A DNA stretch of 61,471 nucleotides from an uncultured Eubacterium sp. (GTDB taxonomy: Bacteria > Bacillota > Clostridia > Lachnospirales > Lachnospiraceae): positions 1-61,471 of the forward strand of contig CANRTU010000024.1 in NCBI GenBank assembly GCA_947642745.1, written 5' to 3'. Position numbers and translations under genes: made by a program. A model generated the notes under the pieces. The model did no database searches. It was not told the origin of the DNA and saw only the letters and a list, made by a program, of their open reading frames with translations. Shown here in pieces: positions 6,862 to 14,146 of this stretch (positions are counted from its first letter, which is position 1; each line of letters starts with the position of its first letter).

Positions 6862-9754
6862 GGAGTCTTATACCGAGAATTTCTACTCGTACAATTCCAA
6901 GTACATAAACAATGTGCTTGCTCTGCGTCCGCCGCAGCATGAAAGCCTTGAGATTTTCGCCAGACTCTGCGACACGCTCAGTCTGGCAAAGAATCCTACG
7001 ACAACGGAGCAGATTCGCTCCGCACACCAGACGGAACTTGAGGCGCTTGACACCGAGGACAAGAGAACGAAGAAAATCAGCGAATGGGCATCAGAGGCGT
7101 CTGCGGAATTTTACGCAAATGATCTGGCGGCGGCTCGTGCGCTGTGTCCGACTTTGACTTCCTTTGAGCGTGACTTCCCCTCGTTCTGCTTTGCCTTAGC
7201 GACAGGTATCGGCAAGACCCGTCTCACGGGAGCCTGCATTGCATATCTCCGTTACGAGAAGGGCATAAAGAATTTTTTCGTGATGGCTCCGAACCTCACG
7301 ATTTACAGAAAACTGAAGGATGACCTTGGAAATCCTTCAAGCCCGAAGTATGTATTCCGAGGTCTGGATAAGTTTGTGAGTCCGCCTCGCATTATTGATG
7401 GCGATAACTATAATGACTGCCGCCAGGGAACCTTCGCCGTAAACGATGTCATTATCAACATTTTTAATATCGCCAAGCTGAACTCTGACAGCAAGGTCTC
7501 ATCTGGTAGTCCGGCTCGTATCAAGCGTTTGAATGAGGTGCTTGGGGAGTCCTATTTTGCGTACCTGCAATCTTTGGATGACCTGTGCATATTCATGGAC
7601 GAAAGCCACCATTACCATGCGGATAAAAGCTTCGATGTTATTAACGAGCTGCGTCCGATTTTGGGCGTGGAGTTGACGGCTACTCCACAGATTCAGAAAG
7701 GCGTGCGGAAAGTAGACTTTAAGAATGTGGTCTATGAATACACGCTTGCCCATGCACTGAATGACGGGAAGTATGTAAAGGTGCCTGTGGTCTTTACTCG
7801 TAAGGATTTCAGACCAGAGGAATACACGCTGGAGCAGCTTGACCACGAAAAGCTGAATGATGGCATCCGTCTGCATGAGGAGACAAAGAGCCACCTTGAG
7901 ATTTACGCCCGTACTTATGGCAGGCCGGTTGTGAAGCCTTTTATTCTCGTTGTGGCGAAGGACACCAACCACTCGAAGAAAATCAGGGAGTATATCACCT
8001 CGGATGATTTTTTCCGTGGCTACTACAAGGACAAGGTTATAGAAATCAACTCTTCGCAGCGCGGAGCGGAAAAAGACGAGAACATCGAGCAGCTGCTTTC
8101 GCTCGAAAAGCCGGACAATAAAATTGAGATTGTCATCCATGTAAATATGCTGAAGGAAGGCTGGGATGTAACCAATCTCTATACGATAGTGCCTTTGAGG
8201 GCATCAGCCTCGGAAACCTTAACAGAGCAGACTATCGGCAGAGGTCTGCGCCTCCCGTATGGCGAGAGAACTCGTGTTGATGAGGTGGATCGTCTGTCCA
8301 TCGTCAGCCACGACAAATACGAGGCGATTGTCAATCTCGCCAATGACCCGAACTCTCTTGTTAGGCGTGTTTATTATATCAATCCCGCTGAAACGGACAT
8401 CTTCGATGAACAGCGGGTTACGGTAGAAATGCCGACAACTTATAACGAGCTCACATCGGACACGAGCTATCTGGAGCAACTGGCTCTGACGTTCGTTCAG
8501 GAGTCAACAGCTCATCACGGGCCGGAGCAGACTCGGACTCAGGAACAGGCGGCGCAGGTCGCAAGTTTCGTGGCGAACTTTGCCTCCCGTTCGGTTGTGG
8601 AATTGAACCGTCAGGTGAGAACCTTTGATGCGGCAAAAGACCCAGAGACGCGGAAGTTCGTGCAGAACAGCGTTATTTCAGAGACCATCCGTCAATTCCC
8701 GGAAATGAATCTGCGCCGTGAGGACCTTGAAGGCGTTGTTCAGAAAGCGATTGACACCTGTGTGCAGGCGTTGACGGATAATGTAATCCCTATTCCGCAG
8801 GCAGTAGTTCAGCCTTTTACGGAGGTTAAGCAGGGATTCTATCCGTTCAAGCTCGTTACGTCAGGCATGAACTGGCATCCATCCGATGACACGATGATTG
8901 GAACCGAACTCCAGGAAGGCGGACGCACCTTTGAATATGAGAGCGACTTCCACGCAAGAGATGTTGTGGATACGCCGGAAAATGAAATCGTCCGACACAT
9001 TATCGTTAAGGATGATGTGGATTACCACGCAACTGCCGATTTGCTGTATTCGCTGGTTGAGGAGGCTAAACAGCACTTTTTGTCGTACCTTACGGAGGAA
9101 GAGGCCGTCAAGGTTATGCGTGACAGGCAGAAAACCATCGCAGAAATAATCTACTCACAGATGAAGCAGCACTTCTTCCGTGACGAAACACATTTCAGAG
9201 CATCGGAAATGCGACCGTTCTCACGGATAGAGACAAGTTTCGGTGGAAAGTTCCGTTCGGATGAGATTTACGATTTACGCACCAATATCCCGGCAGGCGA
9301 AGTACGGCAGAAGATTTTTAACGGCTTCACAAAGGCGTGTCACACACGCTATAAGTTCGACAGCAACACGGAGCGTATTTTTGCAATCGTGCTGGAGAAC
9401 GATAAGGACGTCCTGAAGTGGATGCGTCCGTCTCCGAAGCAGTTTAACATATACTACGGATCTGGTGGCATGAGCAAGTACGAGCCTGATTTTATCGTTG
9501 AAACCAGAGATAAAATCTACATGGTCGAAACCAAAGCAAGCAACGAGATGGACAGTGCATCTGTAAACGAGAAGGCGGCTGCCGCTGTCGTTTATTGCAA
9601 AGCCGTATCTGACTGGAATGCTGCTAATGGCGGAAAGCCGTGGGAGTATGCGCTGATTTTACATGATGAAGTCAGACTTAATTCCAGCTTCAAATATCTT
9701 GTGAGTAATCGTGCAAGTTATGCCCAAATGGGCATAGAGGACTATACAGAATAA
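6854..9754 (+). CDS. Type III-like restriction subunit Res (helicase-nuclease)
   Basis: A 966-residue protein starts at ATG 6854, which overlaps the Mod stop and follows GAGGAGG. Residues about 115-121 are the Walker A ATGIGKT. A DESHH box precedes ELTATPQ, and motif VI appears as QTIGRGLRLP. Near the C-terminus (about residues 875-895) YEPDFIVET followed by VETKA gives a PD-(D/E)xK nuclease signature. Res proteins translocate on DNA and cleave when unmodified sites are met, in complex with Mod. Unlike a standard type III pair, this operon also carries a SNF2-like helicase, so the complete unit is likely a three-component system. The operon ends at a strong hairpin. Confidence 0.88.
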   Translation: MIKESYTENFYSYNSKYINNVLALRPPQHESLEIFARLCDTLSLAKNPTTTEQIRSAHQTELEALDTEDKRTKKISEWASEASAEFYANDLAAARALCPTLTSFERDFPSFCFALATGIGKTRLTGACIAYLRYEKGIKNFFVMAPNLTIYRKLKDDLGNPSSPKYVFRGLDKFVSPPRIIDGDNYNDCRQGTFAVNDVIINIFNIAKLNSDSKVSSGSPARIKRLNEVLGESYFAYLQSLDDLCIFMDESHHYHADKSFDVINELRPILGVELTATPQIQKGVRKVDFKNVVYEYTLAHALNDGKYVKVPVVFTRKDFRPEEYTLEQLDHEKLNDGIRLHEETKSHLEIYARTYGRPVVKPFILVVAKDTNHSKKIREYITSDDFFRGYYKDKVIEINSSQRGAEKDENIEQLLSLEKPDNKIEIVIHVNMLKEGWDVTNLYTIVPLRASASETLTEQTIGRGLRLPYGERTRVDEVDRLSIVSHDKYEAIVNLANDPNSLVRRVYYINPAETDIFDEQRVTVEMPTTYNELTSDTSYLEQLALTFVQESTAHHGPEQTRTQEQAAQVASFVANFASRSVVELNRQVRTFDAAKDPETRKFVQNSVISETIRQFPEMNLRREDLEGVVQKAIDTCVQALTDNVIPIPQAVVQPFTEVKQGFYPFKLVTSGMNWHPSDDTMIGTELQEGGRTFEYESDFHARDVVDTPENEIVRHIIVKDDVDYHATADLLYSLVEEAKQHFLSYLTEEEAVKVMRDRQKTIAEIIYSQMKQHFFRDETHFRASEMRPFSRIETSFGGKFRSDEIYDLRTNIPAGEVRQKIFNGFTKACHTRYKFDSNTERIFAIVLENDKDVLKWMRPSPKQFNIYYGSGGMSKYEPDFIVETRDKIYMVETKASNEMDSASVNEKAAAAVVYCKAVSDWNAANGGKPWEYALILHDEVRLNSSFKYLVSNRASYAQMGIEDYTE

Positions 9755-9784
9755 AATAAATGCAATATAATCAGCGCTATAAAA

Positions 9785-9820
9785 AAGATTGAACGAACTT
9801 GTTTTAGTTCGTTCAATCTT
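9785..9820. terminator. 15-bp perfect hairpin between convergent genes
   Basis: The arms AAGATTGAACGAACT and AGTTCGTTCAATCTT are perfectly complementary with a 6-nt loop. A run of A precedes it on the plus strand, so it is a canonical terminator for the minus-strand gene and may stop the Res transcript as well. GTTCGTTCAAT is repeated once more at about 9826, outside the stem. Confidence 0.7.
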
Positions 9821-9930
9821 ATGCGGTTCGTTCAATTATGCACCAAAGGCAAAAAGCCAGTTGCTCCCAGCGGGCAAAAAAATAAGACCTGGCTGTTTGC
9901 CAAATCAGAAAAGCCTTGAAATCAAGGGAT

Positions 9931-11130
9931 TTAAGCCACCCTTGCCCCTATCCTTTGTATCAATCTCAGTACTGTTATATCAAGAAATTTTAATCCTGCA
10001 ATTTTTTTCTGAAAGGAATTAAATTTTGACTTTTTGGTGCGTTCCACCGCAATTTGCCTGATTTCATTCAATTCCTCTTTTAATTCGTCCATAAATAAAG
10101 GATCAATCACTTTGTGGATATTTTCAATAGAAGTATAGTGCATACCTCCGCTTCTTCGCGTTTCCGGGTTCAAAGTGCTTTCAAACACTGCGCCAAAGAT
10201 AGTCGGGCTGATATCTGACCAGTCAAAATCCGCACTTGCCTTATGTAACAGAATCTCTTTGAGTTCCTCTGTAAATGGCGGGATCTCTATCGTTTCATCC
10301 GCAAACAATCCGCCATTAACATAAGGAAAAGCGGCGAGCTTTGGATTATCCTCCGCTAAATATTTATCCCTGTCCTCCATTTGGGTATCTAATATCTTAA
10401 ACAGTTCCACAAGAGCTTTCCGAAAGCCGTTTACCGGTATGTCTTTCAGATAATCATGAAACATCATATGTGAACCGAAAATGCCTGCATCTTCCGCATA
10501 CAGACAGAATACAAGACGCACGCATAGGGCATTCAGGCTTTTAAAGGAATGTTCATTCGGTTCTTTATATTGTGCTATCAGCTTATCATATAGTATACCA
10601 ACAATTTCTCCTGCCTTGACAGAGATTTCCATTTCATGTGAAAGCTCTTTGACCTCTTTCCTGAACATAAAATCAAACAAGGGAAGTTTATTTCGCACTT
10701 CTTCTAAAAGTATGATTACAGCAGGCTCATTTGGTTTATTCATATCATGAATTTCAAATGATCTAAAATTACATGCTACAATCCATAGCGGTGTTTCATT
10801 TGGTATCATCCATTGCGCATAGTTGCGCCCCTGCTCAAACGGTGTGCGCATTGAACCGTCTGATTGCGGCATCTTCCTGTCCAAGTCCTTATCGATGCTT
10901 TTCTGTTCTATCAAAACCCTTGTTTTGGGTATATAGACATCTATGTACTTTGTCTGCCCATCTACCACAACACGTTTTTCAAATTTAATCTTTTGTAAAA
11001 CATCTTCAATTCCCAACACATTCGTAAAAAAATCTATCCAAAAACGCTGGCAGTCGCTCTTTTCATCACCAATACCACGCCAGCCATTATAAAATTTTGT
11101 GGCAGCGTTTCTTTGTTCTGTATCTGTCAT
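9931..11130 (-). pseudogene. MmeI-like type IIG restriction-modification protein, truncated before the methyltransferase domain
   Basis: The 399 residues match the N-terminal half of the MmeI-like architecture. There is a nuclease-type N-terminal domain (YIDVYIPKTRVLIEQK, with D and ExK-like residues) and then the helicase-like spacer with FCLYAEDAGIF, NGGLFAD and GAVFE. The conserved MHYTSIENI leads towards the methyltransferase. The frame then reads GLKFLD, where the family continues PACGSGNF (AdoMet motif I). Here it changes to an unrelated tail (ITVLRLIQRIGARVA) and stops. Roughly 500 residues with the methyltransferase and target-recognition domains are missing. It cannot methylate, so an active nuclease would be dangerous; the gene is probably dead. 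Confidence 0.75.
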
Positions 11131-11245
11131 AATGTACCTCTTGTTCTTTGTTCTGTAACCAAAAATTACCAGGAAAAATTATCATTGATATTTTACCATA
11201 AAAAGTGATAAAATAATATAAAAAGTATGCTTTTTATATAAAAAT

Positions 11246-11272
11246 GTGGACAGACTACTCAAATCTGCCCAC
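11246..11272 (-). terminator. Terminator after the TnpV gene
   Basis: On the minus strand a 9-bp stem (GTGGGCAGA with TCTGTCCAC, one mismatch) is followed by ATTTTTATAT. It lies just downstream of the TnpV stop codon, as expected for an intrinsic terminator. Confidence 0.55.
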
Positions 11273-11280
11273 AAAAATAA

Positions 11281-11661
11281 TTATTGATATATCAATTCGT
11301 TACATATTATTTCTTCTGCCGCACTATGAATATTATTGACAGCACCAGGCCGGCCGGGCCAATTCTCAGATTTCATATCCGCTGAAATCCCTTGACGCTG
11401 TATCATCTGTCTTACTAATATTTCCATCTGTTCATTAGCAGTATTGTTTATTTCATTTAAATGGCGTATTAGTCTACCCTCTATGCGAAGAGAACTATAT
11501 AAGCCTTTTTTATACTCCTTTATATAATCCAACCCCATACTGCCATATTTGCCATAATGCGGTTCTTCATCCTTTGGAAGTTCCAGGTCAGGATAGTAGT
11601 AATCTCCAATCAAAACATAATCAATTCCATTTTCCGTTATTCTTTGTTCCAATTGTTTCAT
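11281..11661 (-). CDS. TnpV-like transposon-encoded protein
   Basis: This 126-residue protein resembles the TnpV family, small proteins carried on clostridial mobilisable elements such as Tn4451. Typical features are an N-terminal YVLIGDYYYPDL segment, GKYG, a central SLRIEGRLIRHLNEI helix, a glutamine-rich EQMEILVRQMIQRQGI helix, and the closing SAAEEIICNELIY. Its biochemical role is not established. No transposase or resolvase from such an element remains nearby, so it is a leftover cargo gene. The ORF looks intact. Confidence 0.75.
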   Translation of the reverse strand: MKQLEQRITENGIDYVLIGDYYYPDLELPKDEEPHYGKYGSMGLDYIKEYKKGLYSSLRIEGRLIRHLNEINNTANEQMEILVRQMIQRQGISADMKSENWPGRPGAVNNIHSAAEEIICNELIYQ

Positions 11662-11754
11662 TATCCAATACCTCCATGATTACTGTATTTGCCAGTTTTT
11701 TTATGACAGGTATATTTGTAAGCGTGAGTTGATGGTTCGTTTCCTTAAATATGT

Positions 11755-11883
11755 GAAACCCCCCGTTTCCCATTTTGAAACAGCTTGTCTGGATATATCC
11801 AACCTTTTTGCTAATTCGTCTTGTGTGAAGTTATGTTTTTTTCGCAGTAATTGCAAATATTTTGAAATGATGTTTGTATTCAT
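11755..11883 (-). pseudogene. XRE helix-turn-helix stub
   Basis: The first 43 or so residues are a textbook HTH (LQLLRKKHNFTQDELAKRL, then SRQAVSKWETGG). Sequence after the recognition helix is unrelated and stops soon, in a frame that ends at 11701. Complete relatives continue with a C-terminal membrane or sensor domain that is missing. This is a truncated regulator. Confidence 0.65.
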
Positions 11884-12169
11884 AAAAATTCCCTCCTATC
11901 TCAATATTTGAAATTTGTCAATATATCTCCCGATATATTTTTAAATTTATATATCATCATCCATAAATGAATGGAATGATTAGTGATGTTGTTCTGCCGA
12001 TGTATATCCATTCGCTTACCCTGTCAGTTCTCGCTGGGTCTCTGCCCTCACATTCCTTCATTCTGCTTTATGGATAAAGGCACGGGGCAGACTTGTGCTT
12101 ACCTGCTGCCTCTTTGGGCTGATGGAGGGATCCTCCTTGTCCCCGCGCCATTACCGGCTCATTCTGTTT

Positions 12170-12967
12170 TCAGGCGGCTGCCCCCAACTGCTCCCTGCGG
12201 ACATGTCCGAATACTTTATCCGGATTGTAGTTTTCCTTCTTTTTTGCCAGCGCATGGATCAACGCCAGTATCTTCTTGCTGATGACGACCAGCGCCTGCA
12301 TCTTCTGGAGGGGAGCTTTCTCCCTTGTTTTCAGGTATCGGTATAACTGCTTCATCTCATCGTTTGTCGCAGCCATTGTCAGCGCTATCTGGTATTTGAA
12401 CACTTCTGCGTACTCTGGAAAAAATTCATCCATTACCGCAGTTATGGTATTCTTTAGCGCATTCCTGCGCTTATTTAACCCGGTTCTTGTTGCAGACAGC
12501 CCCCTGAGTTCCGCATGGACGTCATGGGGCAGGTACAGTTCAAAATACCTCCCGTCCTTCACCAGCTTCGCAATCGTCAGGGCGTCTTTCTTGTCGGACT
12601 TCGTCTGGCTGCTGTCATCCAGTTCTTTCGCCTGTTTTGTTGCATAGGGGTTTACCAAAACAACTTTTATCCCATACTGTTTTTCAAGCCAGTTCGCAAA
12701 TGCCTTCCAGTAATGCCCTGTCGGCTCCATCCCCACAACAACCTTTGAGAAATTTTCCTTCTTGCATATCTCACGCATTCTTGCCAAGATGGTTTCAAAG
12801 CCGCCTCTGTTGTTTTTGAATTTCAAGGCACGGTCATGTTCTATGTCCCTGAAATCAACAAACCTTGCCCACTGATAGTTCTTGGCAATATCCACGCCGG
12901 CTACAAGGGCATCCGTTGTGATTGCGATTACTTTTTGTTTCAGGCGGTCTTCATACTTTACTTTCAT
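12170..12967 (-). pseudogene. IS110 transposase with internal deletion
   Basis: The frame is open for 265 residues, but IS110 transposases are usually about 400 or more. The N-terminal RuvC-like DEDD domain is present: D in VAGVDIAK, E in GMEPTGHYW, and two aspartates in KSDKKDALTIAKL. After FPEYAEVFK the sequence jumps directly to the C-terminal helices (TNDEMKQLYRYL and KTREKAPLQKMQALV). The Transposase_20 domain, with its catalytic serine region, is therefore missing. Because the frame stays open, this was an in-frame deletion of well over 100 codons. The product would bind or fold partly but lack the active site. Confidence 0.8.
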
Positions 12968-12973
12968 TGCTAT

Positions 12974-13038
12974 AAAATCTCCTTTGTATTTTGATGTATT
13001 AAGTCGCGAAACTCATATACATCATACGGGGAGATTTT
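12974..13038 (-). promoter_or_regulatory. Hairpin sequestering the transposase ribosome binding site
   Basis: In the minus-strand transcript, AAAATCTCC (13030-13038) pairs with GGAGATTTT (12974-12982), and GATGTAT pairs with ATACATC inside it. The right arm contains the Shine-Dalgarno GGAG just before the ATG at 12967. Transcripts entering from outside the element would fold and hide the site, whereas initiation inside the loop would not. This is a known way for insertion sequences to limit transposase synthesis. Confidence 0.6.
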
Positions 13039-13051
13039 ATTTTTTCAAAGT

Positions 13052-13660
13052 TCAAATTTCATTCTCTATTAGGAATGCTTTTTCACTGTTGCTGTCGGCT
13101 TTTTCCGACATCAGGGTATGCCCGCAGGGTGTTTCCGTAATATCAGTGATAAATTTTACTGTAAAGGATGTCGTATCGTCATCATAAAGCGGCAGTCCCA
13201 TATGGGCTAACACTTCTTTTACAAAATGATATTTATGATACACTTCTTCCTCTGTTGCAGGGAATACCGGGGGCATAAGCCAGAAGTTGATAAGCGGCAA
13301 AAGCCCGGAAAGCTCCTTTATGTATTCCGTCTTGATAGAACCGTCCTTTTTCCCCTCATCCAGCAATTCCAGCCACAAGGGAGTTAATACACGCCTGTTT
13401 TCTGCAACTGCCGCCGCTAAAATGTGCGGGTCTTTCAAAATCGGGACTGCCTGCATATTTATCTGGTTTCGTTCAGCGTCCGACTGATTCAGCGTAAGCA
13501 ACAGCCTGATTTTTTGCAGACCGTTCAAGTCATCTCTCCCCCTGACTGCTTCAAATGGGTTGTCCTCGAAAAACATTTGATTGCCTGATGCGTACATTAC
13601 CTCCTCTTTGCTTTGGAAACAACGGTAAAACATTCCTTTACCATTCTTATATATTTGCAA
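13052..13660 (-). pseudogene. TetR-family regulator lacking an intact N-terminal HTH
   Basis: The frame opens in the recognition helix (KGMFYRCFQSKEEVMYA, the TetR signature for KGTFYxYFKSKEEL) and continues through an all-helical C-terminal ligand domain of about 180 residues. The preceding HTH half is readable only in another frame (VMDIANI) and is preceded by a stop, indicating a frameshift plus further decay. The only possible start in frame is a TTG without a ribosome binding site. DNA binding should be lost, so this is a pseudogene. Its ligand and targets are unknown. Confidence 0.7.
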
Positions 13661-13679
13661 TATCCATAACTTGTCATAG

Positions 13680-14060
13680 TGCAGTAATCAGGCACTTACA
13701 GAATGAAGTCCTGTCAAATCTGAAAGAGTAGCTTGTGTGGATAAAGGGAATTTTTAAGGCTGCGGAACGTAAAGCATTAGAAGCATAGATACAGCAGAAG
13801 GAGCAACATAATCCTGCAAAGCTGGATACTGCCCTATATTCTAAAAAATGACAGCTGTCCCGATGTGCGGCGTTTATGACGACCTGCCAGGAAGCAAATG
13901 CCATCGCAGAGTAGTATAACCGTAAACTTGTCGAGTGGGGACACACAGTCAGAGAAAAACAGGAAGCAGTCAAAAAAACAAGACGCAGACCGTCCGAAAA
14001 AAGCCTAAAAACAGGCTCATGCAGTTACAAGAGCAGGGCAGGCAGAAAAGCCAGCCATGA
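13680..14060 (+). pseudogene. Decayed reading frame with several stop codons, family unknown
   Basis: One plus-strand frame reads as coherent, charged, helix-rich protein (VIRHLQNEVLSNLKE, IKGIFKAAERKALEA, CQEANAIAE, YNRKLVEWGHTVREKQ). It is broken by TAG, TAG, TGA and TAG. Composition and heptad-like spacing suggest a coiled-coil region such as the tail of a mobilisation protein, but I cannot name the family. It lies between a broken TetR gene and a restriction gene and is probably a relic of a mobile element. Confidence 0.35.
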
Positions 14061-14146
14061 CAGAATACAAACCATTTTGGCATAGACAGCTAATAGGCAC
14101 AGAAAAACCGCCGCTATGGTGTTACCCATAATCGGCGGCGTACATA

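Larger units (their letters stand above)
11984..13050 (-). mobile_element. IS110-family insertion sequence, defective
   Basis: The element contains a DEDD-type transposase gene with a large internal deletion (12170-12967), about 190 bp of GC-richer non-coding sequence beyond its 3' end, and a short 5' leader with a hairpin. IS110 elements lack clear terminal inverted repeats, so the boundaries given are approximate and inferred from composition. The non-coding flank is where a bridge RNA gene would be expected in part of the family. It probably cannot transpose on its own. Confidence 0.6.
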
